A stretch of 64,000 bases of DNA from Rostratula benghalensis (GCA_013399305.1 VXAI01000308.1:537095-601094); one strand, 5' to 3'; counted from the first letter of the stretch, positions 1 through 13,350 are shown. The notes: generated by a model not told the origin, from the letters alone. Program-made: numbers and translations.

Positions 1-2068
1 CAACACATGACAGAAACAAGTAGGCATCATTTTCTTTCCCATAGCCATGGCATATCAGGCAGCTCAAGCCATTACTTCATATAGCAGTATAGTTTCCACA
101 GCCATCTGTCTGCATCACTGCCCAGGTAGCACTACTTGCAGGCAGGGGGACCAAAGGGCTGAAACCACCAAATCTATCAAGTCAGATGCAAAGGTAGGAG
201 TATAAGGACACTTCCAGGGTGTAAGAGTTGGAAATCCTTTAGGCTTCCCCTCTCCTTCATGATGTAATGAGAAGAACTAGTGAGCTCCTAGGGGACAAAA
301 TACTTCTATTTCATCTATTTGTGTGTAATCCATAGGCTCTTGACAGTGAAGTCAAGAGAAGACTGAAAATGCCAAAGTTATAAAAAGTACTGGACTGGAT
401 TAACTTTAAAGAATAACAAATATTATGGATTCGCACAGTGTCCCTTATAATAAGTCATACTTGATAAACAGTACAGATTTTTACCTATGACAATAGACTT
501 CTAATATATAAAGAACATTTGACTAGAACACACTCAAGTAACCCATTTTATTTTCACTGATTTTCTACCTGCAAATGTTTTTGTTGCTTCATGTAAGAGG
601 GGAGCATGTAACACACACTATTCTGCTGTGTACTTGACAGTGACCATTTTTTTTTGTCCTACGAAACATTTTGAAAGCAACTCATTAGTCTGATAAAAAC
701 TATGTGTTGTTCTACACAAATAAATGAGAATAGCACACACACCAACACTAATATGAGATACCTCTAGGCATTGCATCATGCTCACATTGGAAATCTTTTC
801 ACAGGAAGAGTTATCAATTTACACATAGAGAAGATTTTCTGAGGGAGAAAAGAATTCAAATCTCTGTTTTATAGGAATAAAACATATATAGATCACTCAG
901 AATTCTGTGGAATCCTGCCTACTTGCAGGTCTACTTAGAAGATAAAAGGACCATGTCTATTTAATCTTTTCATTTCCTTGAGCAAAGAGTCCATTTGAAG
1001 TATGTGCAACTTTTTCTACTTCCTTTTTAACTAAAAAATATGGTATTGTCACAGTATACCAGGTATTTCTTGAGATACATTACATATAGACAATATATAT
1101 AGAACTAATGCATATATAAGCAATTGTAAATTATGTTAACCTTCAACAAAAGCACAGAAAGTGCAGCAAAGTTTCCATTAAAAAATATTTCTGACCACAG
1201 TAGTAATGAACACCCAAAAGACCAAAAAGTAGCCGTAAGCACTTACAGCGTACTTCGTGGCTTTGCTTATCCAAGTAATTAATGTCACATTTTGCTTCAT
1301 GTTAGCCTTGTAGTCCCCAGCATGGAAACGTCCAAGAGAAAGCAGAGTAAATGGGAATAATCAGTGCAAGGCCCTAGTCTTCTGTGTATTGAAGCTGAAG
1401 GGCATCTATGCTTACGCAAAAATGTAGAGAAGTTTGGAAATGGAATGGGGAAGCTGATGGCTAGAAGTTCTAGAGCAGGGAAGGACTCAAGCAGCAAGTC
1501 TTGAGAGGCCCAAAAAAGATGGGAGGGCTATTAGCCAAGATATCCACTAAGCTATGGAGAGCATAAGGAAAAATTAATTTCAAGCAAAAATTGAATTTAG
1601 TTCTGAAGAATGTAGAACATTTTGCTGAGTTGGGCAGAGATGTTTGATCTTTAGAAATCACTGTAATATCGTAGCTTTTAACATAGGAATAGGTCACTCT
1701 TCAGGGTTTAAAAACTTTGTTGAGAGAGGCCATGTTTTCTTTTACTCTCCCTTCCACTCCCTCCCTGCTAAATTAATCTCTTAAAAAGCCACAGTCATTC
1801 TACCACAAGGACTACTTCTGTGGTTTACTTGTATGTTTCATGTGTTCCCCAGAGGCTTTAGCTCCACAGTTCCAGTCTGGGGACAGCATCTTTTTGAACA
1901 GCAGGTAGGATAGGAGGTCTCCCAAGGGCATCAATTGCTTTGCTGATGAAGCAACACATGCTGACAGATGGCCATCCTGCTGCACTCAGTAAGAAAGGAA
2001 CCCATGCCAAATAGACATGTGTGAGAAGTTGAGCCTTTCCACTATTTCAAGGAAAGGTATAGGTAGGA

Positions 2069-2101
2069 TTTTTTTTCTTTCTTTTTTTTTTTTTTTTTCC
2101 C
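2069..2101. repeat. Poly(T)/pyrimidine tract
   Basis: An almost pure T run interrupted by two C residues and closed by CCC. It could be the reverse complement of a retrotransposon poly(A) tail, but no element body is recognisable beside it, so I call it only a simple repeat. Confidence 0.85.
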
Positions 2102-2823
2102 AGTCTTCTCTCGCTGGCTTAAATATGAAAGAGCTAATTTGCATACCGTTTAATTTGAAATATATACAAAAGTGTTTTTTAAAATTCTAAAAACCTTTAA
2201 AGCCCATGTTATATTTTCAGTTTATTTATGATTCACTGTATGTATTTTAGTGCTACTGAGATAAAACACTTCTACAAAGGCATACAGAAGAGTATAGCAC
2301 AAACATAAAAGCTTAACATTGGCATTGCTTCTAGGATGATCAAAGCCTGTCACTGCTAGGAAGAAATCTCTTTTAGGTGCTTGTCTAGTTTCTGTAATGT
2401 TAAAAAAATTTTAAAATTTGGACTTGACTTTGTCATATAGGTATGTCATACACATTTGTCCCTTTTAGCTGTTGTCCACTGATTTTTTGTTCACTGATTT
2501 CTAGGTCAGGGACTTGCAGACTTTGGTTTCTGGGACTCGCATGACGAATTCAGCAATGTAGTACCCCTAAGAAACGTAAACCTAATCTTCCTCAGCTCCT
2601 AGAGACTGCCAGCTTTGGTTCTGTGGTCCAGAGCTGCCACTGCTTCATGGCCTCCTGTTTGCCTCAGCTTCCCAATGACTGATGCTCCCTTTCCGTCAAA
2701 TTTATCAAGTCTTATGGATTTTTCCATAGTAAATTGATTTTGAATGCTGTGTGTCTATATACTTGAGTACCAAAATATATTTCAGTTTTAGCTAAGTACT
2801 GTTTAGAGAACTCCATTTAAACT

Positions 2824-2882
2824 TCTTTTTTGTTGTTGTTGTTTTTTGTTCAGTTGGCTTTTTTTTTTGTTTGTTTGTTTGT
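2824..2882. repeat. T-rich simple repeat with GTT and GTTT units
   Basis: Four to five GTT units, then T runs, then four GTTT units. This is low-complexity sequence, probably length-variable between individuals. It opens a spurious minus-strand frame rich in Lys and Thr. Confidence 0.85.
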
Positions 2883-4374
2883 CTGTAAATGTTCATTACA
2901 TAGGTAAAACTTTTGAGTAAATGCAAAGCTTTCTGATCCACGGCATAGATAATATTTTCATTTTCATTGCTGCAGCAGTTGTTGAATTCCTGCAGTGGAG
3001 CTTTTACATGTGATACAAGTGCAAAATATAACAATTCACACTGGGAACTCAAAATAGACCATCTACTCAGAGTTTGCCAAGACTACTTCACTTGCATTCC
3101 TTTTTTAGTACTGAAAGTAAATGGGTTTGGGAAACTTTGCCCACAAATGCTCACATGAAGTCACAATGGAATTGACAGAGATATAACAATATTCTTCCCA
3201 TTAAATGCAGTCTTAATTTTTAAGTATTTGGTGATTGAGTATTAAATATGATTCCTGGACTTCTTTGTTCATAACTCCAATGTTGACTGCTGAATACTGG
3301 GGATTAAATACAACAGGATCCTAACTTTAAAGGATGTAGAAACTATATCTAACGTACCAGCCTTTACCTTGATACACTACTAGAAGTCAGTAGCCCTGTT
3401 GTGACTGGCCACTGCACCTGGTTTCTTGTGACACTCCATGCTAGACACAGGAAGACACACTCATCTTTCACTTAATTTAGCTGGTTAACCAACAGAGAAA
3501 CTCCTGCAGGGAAGGCACTTTGTCACCTTGGTGACTTGCTTGTCTCCTCAAAAGCAGCCAATATAGCTCTGAGTACAGACTAATATGTGGGCTACGTTCA
3601 GTACATGGGGTATATACTGCATCTTTTATCTGAAAACAGACTTTAGTTTCACAATTTCATTTTGAGAAATTCTATCTTGGTCTATGAGGCAGTTGAATGG
3701 CTGAGAGAAAAAATTGAGAGACAATAAAGGTAAAAGACAAGAAAATCAAGAGACTAAAAGAAAAATCTGTGCAGCCTCAAGAGGTCTAGAGCTCTAATGG
3801 GCTAAACAAAGATGAGAAAAAAAAGAAAGACTGAGCTAAAGCTAGACTCCTGGCTTTACTGGGGATGTGGCAAGCTAGTGTCCTCTAATCTTTATTTCTG
3901 TGAATGACTCATGCATTCTAGTGCAAAGCAATGCTAATGAAATATTAATTCTGATGTGCAAACACAAGTGTCTCTCCTACCAAGAGCTTCCTAGTCTTCT
4001 TCATGGACCTCGCAGACTTTATATAAGATATATGGGAGATTTGGATCTTTCTAGAGAAGCAGCCAGAGGTTAGGCAGTATACCCTGGTGATCTTAAAAAG
4101 GTGTTACATGCCATTAAAACAAATCCCTGGATTAAGACATCTGGCAGATATGATACAGGACACAGAGGTGATACAGGATCTCCACCTCTCAGGTTTTAAA
4201 GGAGTGACTGAATCCCAAGTGAGGACATCTCAAATGCACTAGACTCATATGAACTGAGCCCTACATGCCTTTGATTATCATGGGAGTTTCTACACACAGT
4301 TTACATATCTACTAGAATATGTCTACGTGGAAATGGAAGTGTCATCCTCAAACTGAACCCCACCCTAAATGATG

Positions 4375-4437
4375 GAACTGGAGTTGTACAATATGACTTC
4401 CAGAGGTCCTTTCCAGCTGTTGCAGATGGAATGATAT
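4375..4437 (+). mobile_element. Faint old CR1 3' tail, sense
   Basis: The segment carries a decayed version of the near-terminal CR1 signature: GACTTCCAGAGGTCC followed by TTTCCAGC, where younger copies read GACTTCCAGAGGTCCCTTCCAAC. The terminal repeat is decayed to TGGAATGATATGCT. The 5' part cannot be followed. The divergence suggests an old insertion. A short match of this kind is less secure than the longer copies in the window. Confidence 0.55.
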
Positions 4438-7400
4438 GCTTCATTTCTAGAGAGAAACAATGTACTTTTATTGATACAAAACAGATTTAACAAACTTTGA
4501 TAGTAAATGCAATAGTGTTTTTACAAGACAGCAAGATTGTTTACAGCCCAGAGGACAGGGTCAGACAGATGCATTGGGTAGACCTTCCTGTTGAATCATG
4601 AGGTTCAGAAAGGACCTTTCTAAACTCCTTCTTAGAGACTCTATGTGTGGCAAGGTCCAATCCAAGTCCTGGACTTGGTCAATGGTTTATATCTAAAGAA
4701 TTATATACATGCAATCAACCCTTTGTATCACGTAGCTACAATTTCAAAGTTTTGCACGTTATTAGGCATTTACCGAGGATTTGTTGCAACAAAGAGCCTC
4801 TGAATCTTGAGAAGTAATCTTGAGAGGCATTCCTACTCAAGGCGTGATACTGCTGTCCATTCCACTGCTGTGCAGGAGATCTCAAAAAGTCCTTTGGCTG
4901 CTTGATGTTTTTAGGGATAAGATGATTGACCTACAGTCATGTTTATACAGTAACATATACAGTCACAGTACAAGTATTGCTCAGGTTAGTCGCTGGCTAT
5001 TACATTATTATCTGCCTCCTGGAAATGAGTGGGGTGGGTGCAGCTGTCACAGCTACACACACCCATTATGACCAACATGGGTGGCTATCTCTTGGGCAGG
5101 GTTTTGGAAGATGAACATGAGATTGGCTTCTAGGGCAGAGCACACTGCCACACCAACCTCAACCATTCTGTGACACAAGCTCTTCAACATCAATATTTGT
5201 TCACTCTCACTCCAAAGAAGTAGATGAAGACAAATCTCAGAAGTCTTGTAAGACAAGGGATATTTTCAAACCTTGCAAATAGATTAGTATGATTTTGTGC
5301 ATGAATCAGGTTTTTTTACTGCAAAAACCTCAAATATAAGCTCCGTGGTCAAGTCAAGATGTATTTTTCACATGTACAGACTGTAGTTGTAATCATGCAT
5401 TACATGATTAGGAAGCATATGAGAGATAGTAAATTATACTTTTTATTGAAGTGGATATTGATGCTTTTGAACTATTTAAGTGAGACATAAAGGCATTTGA
5501 ATGTGCTGTTTGACATTTTATACAACTACTATGCATACTAAATTTTAACTGTTTCCAATTGCTTGTGCAAGTCAGAACAGCATTTCTGAAAGACTTCTCC
5601 AGGATTGTCAAGATCATGCTACTTTTTTCTTACATTTTAATTAAGCTCTGCAAGGACAGTATTCACAGACTCTCCTGGAATGGGGCTTCTCTGAAATTCT
5701 GTGGTGATTTGGCTGGGTATTTTTTTGTATCCAAATTCCCAAAGCTCTTTTGAACTCTTTTGAATTCTCTTACCATCAGCATTGCTCTGATAGTTTCCAC
5801 TGCAATCACTAGAGCTGCTCCAGAGTTTTACTGGTATAAACAGTCAGAGGATGCTAATTTGAAAGGGATGTCAAAGCAAGGAATACAAGGTAGGGTCAAT
5901 CATACCTCCTTATCACTAAAATCCCCTGTTACAGGACAATACAAAACCAAAAAAAATAAGCCATTCATTTTCCTCCATGCCACCTCTTTCCATACTGTTG
6001 GGAACAACATGAGTACTAAATGGGACCCTTTCTTATGAAAAGACCCTCCCTGACAACAATTTTTTTACAACACAACTGCCTAAAAAGAACATAGCTCCTG
6101 AGTCATCATGTACTGTCACTAGCTTTCAGAAGCTTCATATTATATAAACTAATTAAATGCTAATGCCAGAAGGTAGTATGAATACAATGTGCAATGCAGA
6201 GTCAGTGGTGTTTAGTTGTTTAGTAAGTCAGCTACAACACCACATTCAAATGCATTATTGTTAGATTAATTGTACTATACTGAACGACTAGGTACAAGGT
6301 ATCTATCTATGCTATGAGGTTAAAAATCACACTAGACAAAATAATGGGCAGAATACCCCCTGAAATGACCATAATAGTTACTATATGCTGGAGAGGGACT
6401 ACTAGTTAATGGCAACCAATTTATGAAGTGCAGGTAAAACGGAGTTTTTTATTTTCAGATTGAAAGCAGACTTCATTGAAGAACAAAGCAGTAAGGCTGA
6501 CTGAAGATAAAGTGGAATAATAGTATAAACTGAAGAAGGAACTTTTTTAGGTTTTAAACAATACATTTTTTCCTTGGACTTCTCTGAAATCAGTCTCACT
6601 AGCAGCTCAGGATTTCCAGTGTTCTCTCTATCAGAGAGTCAATCTTTCTATTTATTATCTCTATTAATTGGTTTCTGTGACTCTTCAAAGGCAAAGGTCT
6701 TACTTTAGTGGGAATCATTTTGGTCTCAGTGTGGTATCATTAGAACCTGTGACTTCACTAAAATCCCAGTAGCGGAAAACTGGTTTAAGAAAAGAACCAG
6801 GCTCTATCTATAAAATTCGGAAACCTAGGCTTGGGAAATGAAGCCTGGAATTTTGCTGTAATAGTTCAGTGAAGGATTGCTGTAAGAACTGCATTTATCT
6901 GTAGCAGTCACACTGTAGGAATGGGTGCTTTTCCCAGCTAATTTGCAGAGTCCAGGATACTGTGGGAGAGGTTTTATCTGTTGTAAACTCTGAATTATTG
7001 ATGAAATTAGTATGTTTTCCTTGTGTATCAGGATGGTACTTGGCAGTGGTTGTGGATTAAAAATGACTTTTTACCTAAAGGCATTTTGGCAACTCTAGAA
7101 CTTTTCCCCCTTTCATTCTCCAGTAAAGAAGATCCTAACAAGTTTTTTGCCAGTGTGGAGACCTACAATAAAAGCAAGATCTACAATTGCTTGTAATAAA
7201 TAACTGTTGTTCTGGCTTTCGGTCCTTCACTGCAGGGCTTTAGACTGTTTTGAAGCAATAGGAGGTTCTGTAGTCTGTGAGGCACAGAGGCATGCATATT
7301 GTTTGTCCAGAGCTAAGTATCTCTTCCATCATTGCTCCCAGTCACAAGACTTATTAAACAGTATCGATTCGTCCAGTCTTATATACTAATTGTTAGCAAT

Positions 7401-10400
7401 CATCTTATATATCCCTATGCCTTGCAGCCCAGCTTGAAATAATAAATTCTGGTGGCCCTGATCTAACAGTCAAGCTTTAACTGCCATGATCGTTCATATT
7501 TTTTAACATATGCCTGAAAGGCAAGTTCTGCTTCTACTGGAGAGTTTGAATACTATTCCAACAGTAGCATACTCCTGCTTTAAAGAACCTGACAAAGCCA
7601 TTCATCAAAACTTACAAAAGAAACAGATCATACCGGGGTGAGTGCAGCCTCCCTGCGCTGTATTATGAAATTTAGTGATTTCCCTCTGGTCATAAAGAGA
7701 AGTATAATTCTTACTCAAAATAACCTTCATAGCTGTATTAATCTTACCTAAAGCTGAACTGCAAGTAACTGCCATTGTTACAACCACACTGCCACAAATG
7801 AGCCTTCACAACCTTTTTCTCTATCCTGACCAGCTCCTTCTTTAGGACTGATGCTGTCTGATAGTCTTTTTGGCCTCGCTTTGCGAGCCAGTCATTCCAC
7901 CTATATATGTTTCTTTGTACTTATGCTATGAGCAGAGGGGAATGTTCTCCCTCCAGGATGAGGAAGAAAAAAATTGAGATGAGATGCAAGGATCTCTTGA
8001 AGAAAAAGTTTAAATGTGACTTTCCCAGTTTGTGGTGTATTTCAGAAGGCCATGAAAGATTATATCACTTTAAGTCTCATAACAAATCACATGTGATTTC
8101 AGAGGCTGTGTACCATGATATTACATGCTCATTGCCTGATTATAATGTATTAGTCAATGTAAACTCAGCAGTTTTTCTGATGGATTTTTGTCAATAGCTG
8201 ACTTCTTTTTCTCATTACAATGCTTTTAGTTTAAATAAATTACCTTGTCCTTCTGGTAAAACTACAACCCTGGCAATCACCTCTGATGCAGGTGCTAGGA
8301 GCATACCTCTCTCCCTCTCCTCCCCGAAATCTGATCTGTGCAGTAAGCACTGCATGCAGAGAAACTTTTGGGCAGGTCTTTATTTTTGAAACTATCTTAT
8401 TTAGCCCAATGTACTATCTCCAGACCTGCAAGCATGATAGATAAGTTGATGATATAGGGCCTGACTTATCTATAACAACCATCAAAGACAGCTGAAAGTG
8501 GGAGGACTGACCTCAGGAAAAATGGGCTAGATAAGGCTGCAGAAGCTATGTGTAACAGATCTCACAATGTGGCATGTTAATTTTGTGGTCGAGCATAGTG
8601 CTTCTGGTAATAAAGGCTTTGTTATCTGGTACCACTGGCAGACATTTGGGTACTCATTTCTCTAACCTTCATGAGAACATGCTGTGCAGGTGTTTATTCA
8701 CACTTAGAATCCATGAGAGCATATACAGTTTGAACTATTAATTAAATGCCCAAGTCATTGTGGAAGGCTCAATGTTGGCCCTATCCCAGTCTGTGCAAAG
8801 GGATAATTGGCTCCTTCCTCAACAGCCAGGTCCTGTTGGCTCTCCTTTGGCTCCCTTGCCCATATTTGCAGGGAAGACAAGTGAAGGATATACCATTTCC
8901 ATCAGCATTGATGACAAACAGTTTATTCATATCTGAATCATTCAACACTGCCTCTTTCACAGTCAAGATTTAGTGCTATTGCTGCACAGCTAACTGGCTG
9001 GCATTTTAGTAAAGGACACAGCTTGATAGTCATACTTCACAAAGCTACCAGAATACAATTGACCTCTCAAAAAAATAAGACAGAAACCCCAAAACCCAGC
9101 TTCAGCTGCAGAACATGTCTGGTGAGTAGCTTCATCTGAGCCTAAACGGTCTTGCATTCACTTGGATTTCATAGCATAAACATGATCCCAAATAATTCAT
9201 ATTGCCATAATTTAGTTGACTAGATGCTCTAAACTGTTATATATCCAATTGGATTTGGTTTTCATCCCATTAATGTACAGACTATAAAGCTGCAATTAGA
9301 AAAGACTAAGATAAGAAAACCAAAGTGGGTCTATCTTTAAGTACAAGTGTCAGCATTATGCTTCAGAGATCCCAGAAAATAGAAAAAATCTCTACAAAGA
9401 GAAATTATGTCTATTGTATCCTTAACCAGGATGGCCTCTTTAATTCTTCCTGGCTTCTTATGGGATGATGTTTCTGAATGCCTCCTTTAGCTCTGCTTTC
9501 CAGACAGAACTCACTAGTTGGGTATGCCTGTCTTTGAGAGCAGCCAGAGTTCATGGGTCACTAGGAGGGTATCTGCTACTCCTATGAGGTCTTCAGGGTC
9601 CCATCTCAATCCGACTGAATATTAGAATCTGAGTAATAAGTTACTGGTGACTTACTTTCACAAAATCACTTGGTGTTGCATGAGACAAGATTAAACAAGG
9701 TAAGGAAGGAGATATATATTGTACAAAATGATCAGTTAAGTGCATATATTCTTCATAAACAGGGTGTCATTACTAGGCTATATTTCACAGAGCAAATATA
9801 ATAAACAAGAGGCAGTAGATAAATACCATAATGATGTGCATATAGCATACTAGTAAATAATAAGCTTTAGCTGTAGTAAAGTCCTCAGTGCTGTCATCCA
9901 TAAGGACTAGAACTTGCTGCTTGCACTGAAAGATAAAAGTCAGAGTATACTTAAAATATTCCACTAAAAATGGAATCTATTGATTTGACATGGTTTAAAA
10001 TAGCATTATCACTGACAGTGGCCCTTCATCATCAGGGTCGATTTTTATTCATGGTTTATTTGGCACGGTTTGGGGTCAATTTCCCATTGGTTGAGGTATT
10101 TAAAATGGGTTACCATCATTTGAAAACCTGATGCATTTGTTCGCTGATTTTGTAATGAGCATGTCATTAACCTCCCATTATCTGGAAGGTTATCTCTGCA
10201 TCACTTTGGTGCACTTAAAAGAGGAGAAGACCGTCAGCAGTAAAATACAAGACATGTCTCCATAGAAATGATATGGCAGAGAAAGTAGCATTACTTGCAG
10301 AAAATATAACTCTTACACTTTTGTCAGCGTGGAAAATAAAAGACAGATTATGTCAGATAACTGTTAATTAGTCTCAAAGAATTAAGGGATGAGGTACACA

Positions 10401-11369
10401 AAACCACTTGTATCCCTTTGTTTTTCTCCAGCACAAATCAGTGACAAACCCAGCAAACTTGTCATATAAATTGGGCTTATGAGTGCTTGCATAAATGGAA
10501 GGCAGGAAACCTACAGGCTGTACTGATGAATGTGCACTGAAAGCTTTGCAGAAGTTTATTCTTTTCACTTACGCCAAGATTTCTTCATTATTTTAACCCT
10601 ACTAACTTTGGTAGAATTACTCCTTATTGATATAAATCAACAAGAGAACTAGGTGTCTGACAGGGAGAAGGATGACTGTGAGGAATGGGCAGGCTTGGAC
10701 ATGCATCGTCAGATGCAGTACTTCACAGTACTTGGCTGCTCAAGTGAAGGGGAGGAGGAAAGGAGGAGAGACAACAAAAGCAGAGAAGCAGACTTAGAGC
10801 TAGAGAAGAGCTTGGTCTGAACAGGTGCTCAGATCCTGGGTTTGCAGTAATGTCCACTACTTAAGGGTCAATTACAACACTAACCACCCCCCAAACCCAC
10901 GTTATCATACAACTTTATACCACAACAAACCAGCTAGTCACTGAACTGTGGCTATCTAGGAGAGATTTTAGATGGTTAACATTTCCATGGTAGGTGCTAA
11001 CTGCTCAAAATCCCTCTGGTGTTGGTGTTGACTCATAATATCTGCATCGTGTGCTGGATGATCTGTGCTGGATCCCTCCTCAGTACAGCCCTTTATGATC
11101 AGAAGTGTAAAGCAGACTGAACTAAGGCACTTTTGCTTTTTCCTCTCCGTAGACTGCTACAAACACAGTCGACATAGGGACTCCAAAGAGCACAAAACAC
11201 TGCAAAATAACCCCTGAAGGATTAGTGATACACCAAGAACCCAAAGATATGTTTCCAGAAATTAGAGTTGCTGACACTAGCAAATTTGAACTGCAGCTTT
11301 CTTCATGTGAAATGAAGACTCTTTGCTATTCTAATTATACTGCTTTCTCTTGAAAGCAGAATGATTACA
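4438..11369. other. AT-rich unique non-coding stretch
   Basis: No gene is supported. The longest frame (7907-8197, plus, 96 codons) has no recognisable domain. A perfect 16-base palindrome centred on an E-box-like CACATGTG sits at 8084-8099. A purine-rich patch lies at about 10740-10810. The block at 10021-10200 looks like a possible regulatory element and is listed separately. The remainder shows nothing I can name. Confidence 0.55.
10021..10200. promoter_or_regulatory. Candidate conserved non-coding element
   Basis: This is unique, complex sequence with a dense set of transcription-factor core motifs. Seen: an inverted CCAAT box (ATTGG at 10086-10090), TAATGAG and TCATTAA homeodomain-type cores at about 10153-10170, and a GATA-type TTATCT near 10190. 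There is no simple repeat, open frame or mobile-element signature. Inferred: an enhancer or other conserved element. Short motifs are common by chance in AT-rich DNA, so alignment to other birds and reptiles is the real test. Confidence 0.25.
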
Positions 11370-11520
11370 TGGAACTGGGAGCCATGAAAAGGTCATTTCA
11401 ATAGTCCTAGCTCACTGAGAATTGTTATCCCCACTTCAAATTCTTCACCTATAAAATGGAGATAACAGTAATTACTGCCCTCTCATGTGTGGACACATGA
11501 GCTATGAGATCTGGCTGTAT
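11370..11520 (+). mobile_element. MIR-like SINE remnant (CORE-SINE), sense
   Basis: The core reads CACCTATAAAATGGAGATAA, close to the MIR landmark CTCATCTGTAAAATGGGGATAA. It is followed, as in MIR, by an AGTAATTACTGCC-type segment and CTCATG. The upstream GGTCATTTCAATAGTC is only a weak counterpart of the tRNA-derived part. MIR-family SINEs are known to be ancient and sparse in birds. The assignment rests on one good block of about 40 bases plus order of weaker blocks, so it is probable rather than certain. Confidence 0.5.
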
Positions 11521-11959
11521 ATTATTACAAACATACAAACCTATATTGCTATATAAAATAAAAATAAGGCAAAAGTTAATGGGGAAAAAGTACTACGCTA
11601 CTATGTCCAAATTTAAATGCTGTTGTTAAAGTTGAGTTTCCCCATTATGGAGATTGCTTAAAAGTAGTGGAGGAATCCCAGTTTAACTTAAAGAAGTTAA
11701 TATAGGAAAGTCCACCTTTATCAGATAGCCTGTTTAAATACAGAGACGTTTTTTTTTTTCTTATTTGTATGCACACTATAATATTTTGCTTTACTACATA
11801 GTAACTAAAACCTGTTAATTCAGTTCCAGTACAACCAAGATTACAGTCCATGTAAAGTTTTCATGGTTTTCTGTGGTATAAAAGAGCCCTGCAGTCTGCT
11901 TTGAGGTTTATAGTGGAAGATTTCTACTTTTTGATTTATTTTTTTATAAACAACTTCTG
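11521..11959. other. Unique AT-rich spacer
   Basis: Spacer between the MIR-like remnant and the CR1 copy. It holds a short T run near 11750 and an unremarkable 68-codon minus-strand frame (11645-11851). I see nothing else in it. Confidence 0.6.
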
Positions 11960-12897
11960 TCATAGAATCACAGACTGGTTTGTGTTGGAAGGGAACCTGA
12001 GATCACCTTGTTTCACACTAGCAGGGACACCTTCCACCAGACCAAGTTACTCAAAGCTCCATCCAGCCTGACCTTGAACACTTCCAAGGATAGGGCATCC
12101 CCGGCTTTTCTAGGCAACATGTTCCAGTGTCTAACCACCTTCACAGTAAAGACTTTCTTCTTAATATCTGATCTAAATCTACTCTCTTTCAGTTTAAAGC
12201 TTGTCCTATCACTACAGTCCCTGTAGGCTCCTTTTAAGTACTGGAAGGCTGCTATAAGTTCTCCCTTAGAGCCTTTTCTCCAGCTCTCTCAGCCTGTCTT
12301 CATAAGAGAGGTGCTCCAACCCTCTCATCATCTTCAGGGCTCTCCTGTGGACTTGTTCCAACAGGTCCATGTCCTTCTGATGTTGGGCTATCCAGAGTTA
12401 GATATAGAACTCAAGGTGGAATCTCACAAGAGGCGAGTAAATGGATAGAATCACCTCCCTCAACCTGCTGGCCGTGCTTCTTTTGATGCAGCCCAGGATG
12501 CAGTTGGCTTTCTGGGACGTGAGCACTCATTCATGGGTCATGATGAGCTTCTCATCAGCCAGCACCCCCAAATTCTTGTCCTTAGGGCTGTATTCTTCAC
12601 TGTATTTGCCACATTAAACAGATTGGTGTCATTGGCAAATTTGCTAAGGGTGCACTCAGTCCCACTGTCCATGTCACTAGCAAAGATGACAAAGAGCATC
12701 AGTCACAGTACTGACCCCTGAGGAGCGTCACTTGTCACAGCACCATCCATTTTGTCATCAAGCTACTGACTGTGGTTCTTTGAGTGCAACCAGCAAGCCA
12801 GTTCCTTTTCCACCAAGTGGTCCATCCATCTGATTCACATCCCTCCAATTTAGAGACAAGGATGTCATGCAGGACAGTGTCAAATGTCTATGTCCTA
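11960..12897 (-). mobile_element. CR1 LINE fragment, 5'-truncated, antisense
   Basis: Read on the minus strand this is the last part of a CR1 non-LTR retrotransposon. It begins inside the reverse-transcriptase palm region of ORF2, runs through the ORF2 C-terminus and ends in the 3' UTR with the TGATTCTATGA-type terminus (complement of TCATAGAATCA at 11960). The catalytic FADDT box is recognisable at 12625-12639 but reads FANDT, so the first catalytic Asp is lost. The frame is interrupted by several stops and shifts. CR1 copies are normally 5'-truncated, and this is one of the longer copies here. It is a dead copy with no coding capacity. The exact 5' boundary, near 12897, is approximate. Confidence 0.93.
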
Positions 12898-13214
12898 AGG
12901 AAGAATGACCCAGTGAGAACAGAAGTATTGTGGAAGTCTGGAAACATGACTCAAATCAGTTCTGAGGGCTCAAAAATGGAAGATAAAGAAAACATAATTT
13001 ATAGATGTGTCCTGTTTTGAGGTATAACGGAATCAATCTTCTGTTCAGTAATTTTATGTCTTAGCTAAACCTCTTCTAACTCTCTGAATTAACAGCATTT
13101 TTTGTAGAAAACAATTCATTCTCAGAGTGATAAGACCTACATTTATAGTTAATGCTAAGTAATGGTATGTAGAGAGACTCTTGCTTCTACTTATTGCTCT
13201 AACAATCAAGGTAA
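12898..13214. other. Spacer between CR1 and LTR
   Basis: AT-rich sequence with no recognisable feature. Part of it may be the decayed 5' end of the neighbouring LTR, whose start I could not fix. Confidence 0.5.
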
Positions 13215-13350
13215 GCTAATTTCATTATTTGTCCCAATGGAGGATCAGAAATGGAAAAGCAAAGAGTTGTTGCATCCACAGGGAGGAGCAGACAGGACAG
13301 GTGACCAAAACCTGACCAACAGGGTATTCCATACCATCTGCACCTCGCTG

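Larger units (their letters stand above)
1..4374. other. AT-rich unique non-coding stretch
   Basis: No gene is supported. Open frames reach at most 86 codons; that longest one (2792-3052, minus) is opened by the simple tract at 2824-2882, whose complement gives a run of Lys and Thr. A pyrimidine tract lies at 2069-2101 and a purine-rich patch at about 3700-3850. I see no splice-flanked open frame, no RNA gene and no recognisable interspersed repeat, though highly decayed repeats could escape reading by eye. Confidence 0.6.

Noticed and set aside
7907..8197. 96-codon plus-strand frame with a Lys/Arg-rich start
   Set aside because: Basic run comes from an A-rich patch (AAGAAAAAAATTGAG). No family match by eye.
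8560..8660. AATAAAGGCTTTG near 8610 as an LTR poly(A) region
   Set aside because: A lone AATAAA with no recognisable U3, TATA or terminal motif.
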